From Methylophilaceae bacterium (lineage in GTDB: Bacteria > Pseudomonadota > Gammaproteobacteria > Burkholderiales > Methylophilaceae): a stretch of 42,983 bases of DNA. The notes beneath the pieces are model-generated. The model had not been told where the DNA came from. It ran no database searches and worked only from the letters and a program-made list of their open reading frames with translations. Below, piece after piece: positions 19,094 to 28,764 of this stretch. Where the stretch lies: assembly GCA_029244935.1 (NCBI GenBank), contig JAQWQF010000011.1, forward strand, positions 65,650 through 108,632, read 5' to 3'. Numbering within the stretch: the first letter of the stretch is position 1; the number at the start of each line of letters is the position of its first letter. The translations under genes and the position numbers were made by a program.

Positions 19094-19297
19094 ATGAAAA
19101 TTACTATAAATGGAAATATAAAAGAGTTTAAGCATGAATCAATGACCGCTGATGAATTAGTCGATGAACTAAAATTAACAGGGAAAAGATTTGCTATAGA
19201 ACGAAACGGGGAAATTATGCCAAAAAGTCTCTTTAAGCAATTTACAATAAACGATGGGGATTCTTTAGAAATTGTAGGGGCAGTTGGCGGTGGATAA
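19094..19297 (+). CDS. thiS: Sulfur carrier protein ThiS
   Basis: A 67-residue ubiquitin-like sulfur carrier for the thiazole half of thiamin. It opens with M-K-I-T-I-N-G-N and ends V-G-A-V-G-G-G, with the Gly-Gly tail that is adenylated and thiocarboxylated. An ATG four codons earlier (19082) is possible but would add residues the family does not have, so 19094 is preferred. thiG starts seven bases after its stop, the usual thiS-thiG order. No thiamin riboswitch was seen upstream. A short GGGA/TCCC stem-loop at 18983-18997 lies in the leader, with no assigned role. Confidence 0.93.
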   Translation: MKITINGNIKEFKHESMTADELVDELKLTGKRFAIERNGEIMPKSLFKQFTINDGDSLEIVGAVGGG

Positions 19298-19304
19298 ATT
19301 TGAA

Positions 19305-20090
19305 ATGAATAAAGATGAGTTAATTATTGCTGGCAAGCCATTTAAATCAAGGCTTCTAGTCGGAACTGGAAAATATCGCGACTTTAAAGAAACTCGTTCA
19401 GCGATTGATCAAAGTGGATCTCAAATTGTTACTGTGGCTATTCGTAGAACAAACATCGGGCAGAATGAAAATGAGCAATCATTAATAGATTTTCTCCCTA
19501 CCAATGAATTTACCTACCTACCAAATACTGCCGGGTGTTATTCAGCAGATGATGCAATTAGAACATTGCACTTGGCCAGAGAATTATTAGATGGGCACAA
19601 TCTTGTTAAACTTGAAGTGCTTGGCGACCCAAAAACACTTTACCCAAATGTAGTTGAAACATTAAAAGCAGCAACTGTACTTATTAAAGATGGCTTTGAT
19701 GTGATGGTCTATACCTCAGATGATCCTATTATAGCTAAACAACTAGAAGATATTGGTTGCTGCGCTATTATGCCTCTCGCCTCATTAATAGGCTCAGGAA
19801 TGGGAATTCTAAATCCTTGGAATCTAGAAATACTTATTGATACCTTATCCGTACCAGTTATTGTAGATGCTGGTGTAGGTACAGCATCCGATGCTGCAAT
19901 TGCAATGGAATTAGGCTGTGATGGCGTTCTAATGAATACTGCAATTGCTACTGCAAAGGATCCTATTATGATGGCTAGCGCCATGAAAAAAGCAGTCGAG
20001 GCTGGCCGTGAAGCATTTTTAGCAGGAAGAATGGCTAAGAAACTTTATAGTGGCTCTCCAAGTTCTCCTGTCTCTGGACTAATTAAATAA
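19305..20090 (+). CDS. thiG: Thiazole synthase ThiG
   Basis: A TIM-barrel enzyme of about 261 residues that makes thiazole phosphate from deoxyxylulose phosphate, ThiS thiocarboxylate and dehydroglycine. The N-terminal [19 protein letters not shown] is typical. The Schiff-base lysine lies in L-V-K-L-E-V-L-G-D, and [15 protein letters not shown] is the phosphate-binding stretch. Starts at TTG 19284 and GTG 19290 are in frame and would overlap thiS. ATG 19305 is chosen because the family usually begins directly before the D/E-L-I-I-A-G segment. It is followed immediately by apaG. Confidence 0.95.
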   Translation: MNKDELIIAGKPFKSRLLVGTGKYRDFKETRSAIDQSGSQIVTVAIRRTNIGQNENEQSLIDFLPTNEFTYLPNTAGCYSADDAIRTLHLARELLDGHNLVKLEVLGDPKTLYPNVVETLKAATVLIKDGFDVMVYTSDDPIIAKQLEDIGCCAIMPLASLIGSGMGILNPWNLEILIDTLSVPVIVDAGVGTASDAAIAMELGCDGVLMNTAIATAKDPIMMASAMKKAVEAGREAFLAGRMAKKLYSGSPSSPVSGLIK

Positions 20091-20474
20091 ATGATAAAAG
20101 CTAGGCATCCAGAAATTGAAATTACCGTAAACACACAATTTTTAGAAGATCGTTCATTAATTAATCATGACCGGTATTTTTTTGCCTACACCATAACAAT
20201 TCATAATCATGGAATTCATAGTATTCAACTCATTAGTCGTCATTGGGTTATTGAAAATGCAGCAGGTAAAATATTTGAGGTAAAAGGAGATGGTGTTATA
20301 GGAGAACAGCCTATTATTAATGAGGATGAAAGTTATTCCTATACCAGTGGGACTGAGATCGATACCCCCACTGGCTTTATGTCAGGAACGTATAAAATGC
20401 AAAGCAAAGATGGGAAATTTTTCGATGCAAAGATACCTAAATTTGAACTTCAGATGCCTAGGACCTTACATTGA
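20091..20474 (+). CDS. apaG: ApaG domain protein
   Basis: A 127-residue ApaG protein, an Ig-like fold originally linked to Co2+ resistance and Mg2+ efflux and also found as a domain in Fbx3. The motif order I-T-V-N-T-Q-F-L, Y-F-F-A-Y-T-I-T-I-H-N, R-H-W-V-I, V-K-G-D-G-V-I-G-E-Q-P and a C-terminal G-T-Y-K-M is characteristic. It starts directly after the thiG stop, and its TGA overlaps the TTG start of mltA. Its molecular role remains unsettled in the literature. Confidence 0.95.
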   Translation: MIKARHPEIEITVNTQFLEDRSLINHDRYFFAYTITIHNHGIHSIQLISRHWVIENAAGKIFEVKGDGVIGEQPIINEDESYSYTSGTEIDTPTGFMSGTYKMQSKDGKFFDAKIPKFELQMPRTLH

Positions 20475-21682
20475 AATTTAATCATCTTTTACTAGTCACT
20501 TTTTTGTTATTAATTAGTAGCTGCGGACAACTTAATATACAAGAACCGTGCGACTGCGACAAACCTGTTATCACAGCCGAAGAATCACAAAAATGCGAAG
20601 TAATAACAGCAAAGAAAGAAATTCCACAATATGGACTACTTAAAAAAACATCATGGGATACAATCGATAATAAAATGGAACAAGACCATATTATTCTTGC
20701 TTGGCCAGCATGGTTAAGAAGTTGCTCAGTTCTAATCAAAAAACCTTTTTGGGAAAAATCTTGTAAATCTGCCCTTAAAATTACTAGTGATCCCTCTAAT
20801 CAAGATTTAATTAAATACTTTCATCGCCACTTTAATCTTTATCAGGCACATCAGGAAGATAATTCTACCGAAGGCTTAATTACTGGATATTATCAGCCAT
20901 TACTGAAGGGAAGCCGAAAGAAATCAAATCAATTTAAGATACCCCTTTATGCGCCCCCAAACGATTTGATCACAGTTGATTTGAGTGAGTTATATCCCGA
21001 CCTTAAATACAAAAGATTACGGGGGCGTATTGAGGGGAATAAATTAATTCCTTACTACTCTAGAGAAGCAATATCAGACAAAAAAATTCCACTTAAGGGA
21101 AATGAACTTTTTTGGGTTAAGGATCCAGTTGAGGCATTCTTTTTAGAAATTCAGGGCTCAGGAGTTATTGAATTTGAAGATGGTTCGAGAACTCAAGTTG
21201 GATATGCAAATCAAAATGGACATCCATATAGATCTATGGGGCGTGCACTAATAAATGAAGGAGAACTTTCTAGACATAAAGTATCTATGAGGAGTATTAA
21301 AGCATGGGCCAAAAAAAATAAGAAAAAATTAAAAAAATTCTTGAATGCAAATCCAAGTTTTGTATTCTTTAGGGAATTGCCTAAAGGGCTTCCTGGACCA
21401 ATTGGTGCCTTGGGTATTCCTATTTCAGCTAAGCGTTCAGTAGCTGTCGATCGTAAATTTATACCATTAGGTTCACCCATATTTCTCTCAACCACAGAAC
21501 CTAACTCTAACGTCCCTCTTGAGCGCTTAATGATAGCTCAGGACACGGGTGGAGCAATTGGTGGTGGAGTTCGTGCTGATTTTTATTGGGGACAGGGAGA
21601 TAATGCTGGGGAAAAAGCTGGATCTATGAAACAGCAAGGTACTATTTGGGTTTTACTTCCGAAAGAATTTAAACTTAAATAA
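20471..21682 (+). CDS. mltA: Membrane-bound lytic murein transglycosylase A (MltA)
   Basis: A 403-residue lipoprotein lytic transglycosylase that cleaves peptidoglycan to anhydromuropeptides at the outer membrane. The lipobox is L-L-I-S-S-C at about residue 18. The MltA barrel (G-L-I-T-G-Y-Y-Q-P, E-A-F-F-L-E-I-Q-G-S-G-V-I) is followed by a 3D domain, with catalytic-region Asp residues in A-Q-D-T-G-G-A-I-G-G and R-A-D-F-Y-W-G. The start is TTG 20471, overlapping the apaG stop. No ATG fits a lipoprotein signal. A strong terminator overlaps the stop. Confidence 0.94.
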   Translation: MKFNHLLLVTFLLLISSCGQLNIQEPCDCDKPVITAEESQKCEVITAKKEIPQYGLLKKTSWDTIDNKMEQDHIILAWPAWLRSCSVLIKKPFWEKSCKSALKITSDPSNQDLIKYFHRHFNLYQAHQEDNSTEGLITGYYQPLLKGSRKKSNQFKIPLYAPPNDLITVDLSELYPDLKYKRLRGRIEGNKLIPYYSREAISDKKIPLKGNELFWVKDPVEAFFLEIQGSGVIEFEDGSRTQVGYANQNGHPYRSMGRALINEGELSRHKVSMRSIKAWAKKNKKKLKKFLNANPSFVFFRELPKGLPGPIGALGIPISAKRSVAVDRKFIPLGSPIFLSTTEPNSNVPLERLMIAQDTGGAIGGGVRADFYWGQGDNAGEKAGSMKQQGTIWVLLPKEFKLK

Positions 21683-21708
21683 AAAAGGAAGCGGTGGCTT
21701 CCTTTTTT
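21681..21708. terminator. Bidirectional Rho-independent terminator between mltA and pqqA
   Basis: A 12-bp perfect stem (AAAAAAGGAAGC with GCTTCCTTTTTT) closes a GGTG loop. The U-tract follows in both directions, so it can stop mltA from the left and pqqA from the right. It overlaps the mltA stop codon and lies 18 bases past the pqqA stop. Confidence 0.9.
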
Positions 21709-21726
21709 ATTATTTGAAACAAATAA

Positions 21727-21798
21727 TTACTTATTCATAACGTACATTGTTACTTCAAAACCAAAACGCATTTCTGTAGCTGCTGGTGTTGTCCACAT
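21727..21798 (-). CDS. pqqA: Pyrroloquinoline quinone precursor peptide PqqA
   Basis: A 23-residue peptide on the reverse strand, the substrate from which PQQ is built: the glutamate and tyrosine of E-V-T-M-Y are cross-linked by PqqE and excised. The diagnostic W-T-x-P-A-x-T-E-x-R-F-G-F-E-V-T-M-Y pattern is intact, Glu15 and Tyr19 included. A GGAG ribosome-binding site lies eight bases before the ATG. No pqqB, C, D or E gene is nearby, so this is an isolated precursor gene with its own terminator. It supports PQQ synthesis in the organism and fits the quinoprotein genes at 32-36 kb. Short but very specific. Confidence 0.95.
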   Translation of the reverse strand: MWTTPAATEMRFGFEVTMYVMNK

Positions 21799-21960
21799 AA
21801 TGTAATCTCCTTTTTTTTTAAAATTCTATCTATCGGAAAACCTCTAAATAGTTGTCATACTATAGGTTGACTTCAGGTAATCTGCACTTACATGATGATG
21901 AATTGATCCTAAGTAAAATCATGATTAAATTTATTTTTATTAGCCAATTCTAACGATAAA

Positions 21961-21988
21961 AAAGGGGCTCATTTTCATGAGCCCCTTT
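21961..21988 (-). terminator. Rho-independent terminator downstream of amtB
   Basis: A 12-bp perfect stem (AAAGGGGCTCAT with ATGAGCCCCTTT) and a TTTC loop (CTTT region) lie 40 bases beyond the amtB stop. On the reverse strand the 3' arm is followed by a U-run (CCCCTTTTTTATCG). It ends the porin-glnK-amtB unit. The stretch from here to pqqA (about 21799-21960) shows no gene and must hold the pqqA promoter, which I could not place. Confidence 0.9.
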
Positions 21989-22028
21989 CCTATCACGCAT
22001 TACTTATTACAACAGGAGGAAGTAATAA

Positions 22029-23360
22029 CTAGCTGCGATAAGCTGTTTCACCATGAGAAGTGCTGTCAAGCCCAGTTCTCTCATCTTCTTCAGAAACTCG
22101 AAGACCCATTGTGGCATCAATAATTTTAAATAAAATGTAGCTAAATACGCCACACCAAACAACTGTAATGCCTATTGATTTAGCCTGAACTACAAACTGA
22201 CTGATCATTGAAACACCATCATCATAACCAGCTCCACCAAATTGTGGAGACATTAGGATTGCAAGACCAAGTGCACCAACAATACCAGCAACACCGTGAA
22301 TACCAAATACGTCTAACGAATCATCGTATCCAAGAGCAATCTTAAGACTAGTTACAGCCCAATAAGCAATAATTGAAGCAATAATACCTAGAACTATTGC
22401 GCCTAATGGGCCCACTACCGCACATGCCGGAGTAATTGCCACTAATCCTGCAATAGCACCTGAAGCTCCACCCAGCATTGAGGGCTTACCTTTAGCAATC
22501 CACTCCATTGCAATCCAACCAAGGACTCCTGATGCTGCTGCAACTTGAGTGTTGATCATTACTAAACCAGCTGTTCCATCAGCAGCTAATTCACTACCGA
22601 CATTAAATCCAAACCAACCAGCCCAAAGCAAAGATGCTCCGATCATAGTAAATGGCAGATTATGAGGTGCCATAGACTCTCTGCCGTAACCAATTCGCTT
22701 GCCAAGAACTAATGCACCTACAAGCGCTGCGATACCAGCATTAATATGAACAACAGTACCCCCAGCAAAATCAACCGCTCCCATCTGCGAAATAATTCCT
22801 CCGCCCCAAACCATATGACAGATTGGTGCATAAACAAGTGTTCCCCAAGCAGCAAGGAATACTAATAATGAAGAGAATTTAATTCGCTCAGCGAATGCTC
22901 CGACAATAAGTGCTGGAGTTAATGCAAAGAATGTAAGTTGAAAAGTCACAAATACAAACTCTGGAATAGTCCCAGAAATACTATCACCAGTAATGCCACT
23001 TAAAAATGCTAGGCTTAATCCACCTACATAATCATTATATGGCCCTTCCGAGAAAGCTAGGCTATAACCCCAAAGAACCCAGATTACAGACATCATCGAG
23101 AAAGTCACAAACACTTGCATCAACACTGATAGCATGTTCTTCGAGCGAACTAAACCACCATAAAATAATGCAAGGCCAGGAATAGCCATTACTAATACAA
23201 GGATTGTTGCCATAATCATCCAGGCAGTATCACCTGAGTTAATTGTAGCAATCTCTTCTACCACCGCTGCCATTTCTTCTGACATTGCAATGTGGGAAAA
23301 TCCCATCATTAGAAGGCCCATAAGGCCAGTCAAACTAAACTTTGATAATAATTTTTTCAT
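22029..23360 (-). CDS. amtB: Ammonium transporter AmtB
   Basis: A 443-residue Amt/Rh ammonium channel of the inner membrane. A cleavable signal-like N-terminus (residues 1-27) precedes about eleven membrane helices. The signature DFAGGTVVHINAG carries the first pore histidine, and VFGIHGVAGIVGALG the second. The C-terminal tail (E-E-D-E-R-T-G-L-D) is the GlnK-binding region. It begins nine bases after the glnK stop, with an AGGAG ribosome-binding site overlapping that junction. Co-location with GlnK allows the usual regulation, with deuridylylated GlnK plugging the channel when nitrogen is ample. Confidence 0.97.
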   Translation of the reverse strand: MKKLLSKFSLTGLMGLLMMGFSHIAMSEEMAAVVEEIATINSGDTAWMIMATILVLVMAIPGLALFYGGLVRSKNMLSVLMQVFVTFSMMSVIWVLWGYSLAFSEGPYNDYVGGLSLAFLSGITGDSISGTIPEFVFVTFQLTFFALTPALIVGAFAERIKFSSLLVFLAAWGTLVYAPICHMVWGGGIISQMGAVDFAGGTVVHINAGIAALVGALVLGKRIGYGRESMAPHNLPFTMIGASLLWAGWFGFNVGSELAADGTAGLVMINTQVAAASGVLGWIAMEWIAKGKPSMLGGASGAIAGLVAITPACAVVGPLGAIVLGIIASIIAYWAVTSLKIALGYDDSLDVFGIHGVAGIVGALGLAILMSPQFGGAGYDDGVSMISQFVVQAKSIGITVVWCGVFSYILFKIIDATMGLRVSEEDERTGLDSTSHGETAYRS

Positions 23361-23369
23361 GTCAGTCTC

Positions 23370-23717
<348 letters not shown>

Positions 23718-23732
23718 CTATTTTTATTAAAA

Positions 23733-23759
23733 AAGGGAGGAATCTTCATTCCCCCTTTA
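23733..23759 (-). terminator. Imperfect terminator/attenuator between porin and glnK
   Basis: A stem of GGAAT/ATTCC and GGG/CCC plus A-T pairs, with one bulged A, closes a four-base loop. On the reverse strand it is followed by six Us. It sits between the porin stop and the glnK start, with only about 24 bases before the glnK ATG. It probably ends most porin transcripts or protects their 3' ends, leaving partial read-through to glnK-amtB. Confidence 0.65.
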
Positions 23760-23772
23760 TATTTATTACTTT

Positions 23773-24555
23773 TTAGAATCCAGCAGACACATAAATGCCA
23801 GGAGTACCATCCCCTAAGTAGACATTATTAACTGTCCATGAAGCAACTTTCTGGTTTGTGTCTGTATAAAAAGCGCCCACAGCAAAAGTATCATTAACTG
23901 CATACTCTAAATTTAATTTCCAATCTGTGTAGTCAAATGGCTCATTACTCGCACCTTCAAATGTTTGACGACCTACATGAAATGATGCAGTCAGAGGTGT
24001 TGAGCCAATAGGTACGTCTACGTCAGCAGTAAAATATTTACTCCCGTCTGCATCGGCAAAGCCCCATGCATCATCAGAAACTACAACATAAACACCAAGG
24101 CTGGCGCTAACTGGCCCGATGTCTTTACTTAGGCTTGCGTAAACTTCTGTAGCATCTGTATCAGCCTGACCTGAAGTATTATCACCTGGGTAATAGAACT
24201 TTAAGATACCAACATCGTATCCAATTCCAGTTTCACCTAAACCACCTGCAAAACCACCATAAAAATCAAGCTCTAAACTATTATCATCCATATACCCGCC
24301 TTCAGTTGTCCAATTTACATTGGATGCCCAAACACCAGCATATGCTCCGCTTTCATGTTCAACATCAAACCCACCTTGTAATGCTGGATCTTCTTTTGTT
24401 TGTGTATAACCACGAAAGATATAATCAGAAAAAATTCCAACGTTTCCGCTAACACTAAATTCTGAAGTCGCTGCTTTCGCTTCTTCTGCAACTACTGGCA
24501 TTAAAGGAACCATTAAAGCACCTAATACTGCCATTTTCATTTTTGTAACCTTCAT
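23773..24555 (-). CDS. TorF family putative porin
   Basis: A 260-residue outer-membrane protein of the TIGR02001/TorF type. The signal peptide ends near residue 28 (A-E-E-A-K-A-A). It is followed by the characteristic S-G-N-V-G-I-F-S-D-Y-I-F-R-G-Y-T-Q start, many alternating aromatic/polar beta strands, and a final strand ending in Phe (Y-V-S-A-G-F). Such genes often sit beside glnK-amtB, so it probably aids passage of ammonium or other small nitrogen compounds across the outer membrane under nitrogen limitation. Function is inferred. A ribosome-binding GGAG precedes the ATG. A sigma-54 promoter is found 48-63 bases upstream. Confidence 0.88.
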   Translation of the reverse strand: MKVTKMKMAVLGALMVPLMPVVAEEAKAATSEFSVSGNVGIFSDYIFRGYTQTKEDPALQGGFDVEHESGAYAGVWASNVNWTTEGGYMDDNSLELDFYGGFAGGLGETGIGYDVGILKFYYPGDNTSGQADTDATEVYASLSKDIGPVSASLGVYVVVSDDAWGFADADGSKYFTADVDVPIGSTPLTASFHVGRQTFEGASNEPFDYTDWKLNLEYAVNDTFAVGAFYTDTNQKVASWTVNNVYLGDGTPGIYVSAGF

Positions 24556-24602
24556 ACTTGTTTCTCCTTATATATATATTTCTTATATAACATTTAATTT
24601 AA

Positions 24603-24618
24603 AGCAATTAGTGTGCCA
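24603..24618 (-). promoter_or_regulatory. Sigma-54 (-24/-12) promoter of porin-glnK-amtB
   Basis: On the reverse strand TGGCACACTAATTGCT matches the sigma-54 consensus TGGCAC-N5-TTGCW at every fixed position. Expected transcription start is at about 24592, giving a 37-base leader for the porin gene. This predicts NtrC-dependent activation under nitrogen limitation. I did not find a clear NtrC palindrome upstream. The + strand ubiK gene starts about 90 bases away. Confidence 0.88.
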
Positions 24619-24709
24619 ACTTTTCCTTAAGGGAATAACAAAAAATCTGCGACTAATTCATAAAACATAAAAATTCCTGTTAGAATCAACGTTTTAGACC
24701 GATGATATT

Positions 24710-24949
24710 ATGATAGAGAAAAAGAATATTCAAGAAATATCGAATAAAGTTCGTGAAATAGCAGAAAATTCACCAATTAGTGACATTGAAGATAATATAA
24801 ATGCACTACTTCAGGGCGCATTCACTAAAATGGGGCTTATTAATCGTGAGGAATTTGATATACAAACACAAGTACTTAAGCGGACCCGCCTAAAGCTAGA
24901 GGCCCTAGAAAAAAAATTATCAGACTTAAATACTAAACCAAACAAATAA
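24710..24949 (+). CDS. ubiK: Ubiquinone biosynthesis accessory factor UbiK
   Basis: A 79-residue protein of the BMFP/UbiK (YqiC) family. The N-terminal half is an amphipathic membrane-fusogenic segment (I-Q-E-I-S-N-K-V-R-E-I). The C-terminal half, about residues 50-75, is a trimeric coiled coil (F-D-I-Q-T-Q-V-L-K-R-T-R-L-K-L-E-A-L-E-K-K-L), the diagnostic V-L-x-R-T-R-x-K-L-E motif. UbiK helps the UbiJ-containing complex in aerobic ubiquinone synthesis. It is divergent from the porin gene and precedes metH by 39 bases. Confidence 0.92.
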   Translation: MIEKKNIQEISNKVREIAENSPISDIEDNINALLQGAFTKMGLINREEFDIQTQVLKRTRLKLEALEKKLSDLNTKPNK

Positions 24950-24988
24950 TCACTTATAATTCCTCCAAATTCTATTTATTATATAAGC

Positions 24989-27900
24989 ATGAAAACTACC
25001 CAAAATTCAGACACTGAAAAAACCTTAAAAAAGATTCTTGCCCAAAGAATTATGGTCATGGATGGGGCTACAGGGACGATGATTCAGCAACATCATCTGA
25101 CAGAAAAAGACTATCGTGGCGGAAAACAAGGACGTTTCATAGATTTTCATGCGCCAGCAGGAGAGCGTGAGATTTTTCTGAAAGGTAATAATGAACTTCT
25201 CTCTCTGACACAGCCTGATATTGTTCAAAAAATTCATGAAGATTATTTGGCCTCTGGTGCCGACATTATAGAAACTAATACATTTGGAGCAAATACTATT
25301 GCTCAAGAAGATTACTATATGCCCCACCTAGCATATGAGATGAACCTAGCATCCGCAAAACTTGCAAAAAAAGCTGTAGAAAAATATAGTGCCTCAAATA
25401 AGCCTCGATTTGTAGCAGGGGCTATTGGGCCAACACCAAAAACTGCTTCCATATCACCAGATGTTAATGATCCTGGGGCAAGAAATATTAACTTTGATCA
25501 ACTAGTTAAATCCTACAAAGATCAAACTAAAGCGCTTATTGAAGGTGGCGTGGATATCATACTAGTAGAAACAGTATTTGATACGCTTAACTGTAAAGCC
25601 GCACTATTTGCAGTAAATACAGTATTTGAAGAAGAAGCGATTCACCTTCCTTTGATGATATCTGGAACTGTTACGGATGCATCAGGAAGAATCTTATCAG
25701 GACAAACAGTAAGTGCATTTTGGAATTCAATAAGGCATGCCAAACCATTAACGATTGGATTAAATTGTGCCTTGGGTGCTGCCTTAATGAGGCCTTATGC
25801 GGAAGAACTATCTAAGATTGCCGATACACATATATGTATCTATCCAAATGCAGGTTTACCTAACCCTATGTCAGATACGGGATTTGATGAAAAGCCTAGT
25901 GACACCTCATCATTATTAAAAGAGTTTGCAGATAGTGGCTTTATTAATATTGCTGGTGGCTGTTGCGGGACAACCCCAGAACATATTAAAGCCATTGCTG
26001 ATCAGATAAAAAATATTCCGCCAAGAGTCCTGCCTAATCTAGAAACGTATACCAAACTTTCAGGCTTAGAGCCTTTATCCATTAAAGAAGATACATTATT
26101 TATTAATGTAGGTGAGCGGACTAATGTCACAGGATCTAAGGCATTTGCAAATTTAATTATTAATGAAAAATTTGAAGAAGCAGTATCAGTAGCAAGACAA
26201 CAAGTAGAAAATGGGGCGCAGGTCATTGATATTAATATGGATGAAGGGATGTTGGAATCTCTTAGTGCAATGCAACACTTCCTTAATTTAATAGCCTCTG
26301 AACCAGATATTGCACGTATACCTATAATGATTGACTCATCAAAATGGGAAGTTATTGAAGCAGGCTTGAAGTGCGTTCAAGGTAAAGCAGTGGTCAACTC
26401 TATCTCACTTAAAGAAGGCGAGGAAAGCTTTATCAAACAAGCTAAACTCTGTCGCAACTATGGAGCAGCTGTGATAGTAATGGCGTTTGATGAAAAAGGC
26501 CAAGCCGATACATATGAACGTAAAATTGAAATATGTAAACGTGCATACGATACATTGATTAAAACATTAAATTTTCCACCCGAAGATATTATCTTTGATC
26601 CGAATATTTTTGCGGTCGCTACTGGCATTGAAGAACATAATAATTATGCCGTAGATTTTATTAATGCTACTAAATGGATTAAAGATAACTTACCTTACGC
26701 TAAAATTTCAGGAGGAGTATCGAATGTAAGTTTCAGCTTCCGAGGAAATGATCTGGCTAGAGAAGCCATTCATACGGTTTTTTTACATCATGCAATCAAA
26801 GCCGGATTAACTATGGGAATAGTAAATGCTGGCATGATTGGATTATACGACGATCTTGCTGATGACCTAAAAATTGCAGTAGAAGATGTCGTTCTTAATA
26901 GAAGGCCTGATGCCACAGAAAGAATGATTGGTATTGCAGGGACGCTCAAGGGGGGTAAAAAAGAAGAACTAAAATTAAATTGGCGGGGTGATGACGAAAC
27001 CCCTATTTCGGTTGAGAAAAAAATCGAGTATGCCCTTGTGCATGGCGTCACGGATTATATTGTAGAAGATACAGAAGAATCTCGCCTAAAAATTATGAAT
27101 AAGGAAGGTGGTCGACCCATTAACGTTATTGAGGGGCCATTAATGGATGGTATGAATATAGTGGGTGATTTGTTTGGGCAAGGCAAGATGTTTTTACCAC
27201 AAGTAGTAAAATCAGCAAGGGTAATGAAACAAGCTGTAGCTCATCTTGTCCCTTTTATCGAGAAAGAAAAAGAGGCTGATGAAAAAAGAACTGGGATAAA
27301 AGCTAAGCCTAAAGGAAAAATGTTGATCGCCACAGTAAAAGGTGACGTACATGATATTGGAAAAAATATTGTTTCCGTAGTCCTGCAATGCAATAATTTT
27401 GAAGTAGTTAATATGGGAGTGATGGTGCCATGTGCAGAAATACTCGCTAAAGCTAAAGAAGAAAATGTCGATATTATTGGCCTATCGGGACTAATTACGC
27501 CATCACTTGAGGAGATGACAAACGTAGCAAGTGAAATGCAACGTGATCCCTATTTTAATGAAAATAATATTCCATTACTTATCGGAGGTGCAACCACATC
27601 GCGTGCACATACTGCGGTAAAAATTGCAGAAAATTATGATGGGCCTGTAATTCATGTTTCAGATGCATCAAGATCTGTTTCAATTATGCAATCATTGATG
27701 GACCCAAAACAAAAAATTGATTACCTCATTAATTTATCAAAAGATTATGAGAATGTAAGAGAGCTACATGCAAAGAAAAAAGGTGCTACTTATATTACTA
27801 TTAAAGATGCCAGGAAGAATAAATTAAGCCTAAGCTTTGAGCCAAAGAAACCAAAATTTATTGGGCGACGGGTATTTAAAAATATTGATCTTCAGTTAAT

Positions 27901-28762
27901 CAAGGAATATATTGACTGGTCTCCATTCTTTCAAACCTGGGATTTGCATGGTAAATATCCAAATATTCTAAATGACAGTGTTGTGGGTGAGAGTGCTACC
28001 GAATTATTTGCGGAAGCACAAAAGATGTTAACTAAAGTTATCAATGAAAAAAAATTAAAGGCTAACGGAGTTATAGGGTTTTATCCTGCTAATACTGTAA
28101 ACGATGATGACATTGAGGTATATGCAGATGAAGAATCAAAAGATCCTATTTTTACTTACTATGGCTTGAGACAACAAACTCAAAAGCCTAATATCAAGGG
28201 CAAAAAAAACCCTAATTTATGTTTAGCAGACTTTATCGCCCCAAAAGAAAGTGGCGTCAAAGACTATATTGGCCTTTTCGCTGTCACATCTGGTATTAAT
28301 ATAGAGACATATGAAAAGATTTTTGAAGAAGACGAAGATGATTATAGTGGCATTATGATTAAAGCTATAACAGATAGACTTGCTGAAGCATTTGCTGAAT
28401 ATATGCATGATAGAGTAAGAAAGGACCTATGGAGTTACCAAACGGAAGATCTTAGTAAGAATGATATGATCAATGAAGAATACCAAGGTATAAGGCCCGC
28501 TCCAGGATATCCGGCATGCCCAGAGCATACTGTAAAGAAAGATATTTTTTCATTATTAAAAGCAAATGAAATTGGTATGAAACTAACTGAGGGCATGTCT
28601 ATGATGCCGGCATCCTCCGTCAGTGGTTTTTATTTTTCACACCCTGAAGCTAAATATTTTAGTGTTGATAAAATAGATAAAGACCAATTAGAAGATATGG
28701 TTTCAAGAAGGTCAATCCCATCTGAACAATTACAAAAATGGCTCGCACCAAATCTTAGGTAA
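24989..28762 (+). CDS. metH: Cobalamin-dependent methionine synthase MetH
   Basis: A 1257-residue full-length enzyme that transfers a methyl group from methyltetrahydrofolate to homocysteine via cobalamin. Domains in order: homocysteine barrel (about 15-340) with zinc cysteines in G-L-N-C-A and G-G-C-C-G-T-T-P; pterin-binding barrel (about 365-625, [10 protein letters not shown]); cap and cobalamin-binding domains (about 660-905) with D-V-H-D-I-G-K-N, where His is the lower cobalt ligand, and S-G-L-I-T; and the SAM-binding reactivation domain (about 920-1257, [10 protein letters not shown]). No cobalamin riboswitch fits in the 39-base gap before it. With NrdJ it makes B12 important to this cell. 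Confidence 0.98.
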   Translation: MKTTQNSDTEKTLKKILAQRIMVMDGATGTMIQQHHLTEKDYRGGKQGRFIDFHAPAGEREIFLKGNNELLSLTQPDIVQKIHEDYLASGADIIETNTFGANTIAQEDYYMPHLAYEMNLASAKLAKKAVEKYSASNKPRFVAGAIGPTPKTASISPDVNDPGARNINFDQLVKSYKDQTKALIEGGVDIILVETVFDTLNCKAALFAVNTVFEEEAIHLPLMISGTVTDASGRILSGQTVSAFWNSIRHAKPLTIGLNCALGAALMRPYAEELSKIADTHICIYPNAGLPNPMSDTGFDEKPSDTSSLLKEFADSGFINIAGGCCGTTPEHIKAIADQIKNIPPRVLPNLETYTKLSGLEPLSIKEDTLFINVGERTNVTGSKAFANLIINEKFEEAVSVARQQVENGAQVIDINMDEGMLESLSAMQHFLNLIASEPDIARIPIMIDSSKWEVIEAGLKCVQGKAVVNSISLKEGEESFIKQAKLCRNYGAAVIVMAFDEKGQADTYERKIEICKRAYDTLIKTLNFPPEDIIFDPNIFAVATGIEEHNNYAVDFINATKWIKDNLPYAKISGGVSNVSFSFRGNDLAREAIHTVFLHHAIKAGLTMGIVNAGMIGLYDDLADDLKIAVEDVVLNRRPDATERMIGIAGTLKGGKKEELKLNWRGDDETPISVEKKIEYALVHGVTDYIVEDTEESRLKIMNKEGGRPINVIEGPLMDGMNIVGDLFGQGKMFLPQVVKSARVMKQAVAHLVPFIEKEKEADEKRTGIKAKPKGKMLIATVKGDVHDIGKNIVSVVLQCNNFEVVNMGVMVPCAEILAKAKEENVDIIGLSGLITPSLEEMTNVASEMQRDPYFNENNIPLLIGGATTSRAHTAVKIAENYDGPVIHVSDASRSVSIMQSLMDPKQKIDYLINLSKDYENVRELHAKKKGATYITIKDARKNKLSLSFEPKKPKFIGRRVFKNIDLQLIKEYIDWSPFFQTWDLHGKYPNILNDSVVGESATELFAEAQKMLTKVINEKKLKANGVIGFYPANTVNDDDIEVYADEESKDPIFTYYGLRQQTQKPNIKGKKNPNLCLADFIAPKESGVKDYIGLFAVTSGINIETYEKIFEEDEDDYSGIMIKAITDRLAEAFAEYMHDRVRKDLWSYQTEDLSKNDMINEEYQGIRPAPGYPACPEHTVKKDIFSLLKANEIGMKLTEGMSMMPASSVSGFYFSHPEAKYFSVDKIDKDQLEDMVSRRSIPSEQLQKWLAPNLR

Positions 28763-28764
28763 TT

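Noticed and set aside
24802-24820. TGCAC...GCGCA stretch that might be an NtrC enhancer for the sigma-54 promoter
   Set aside because: The half-sites are nine bases apart where NtrC sites have seven, and the stretch lies inside the ubiK coding sequence; too poor a match.
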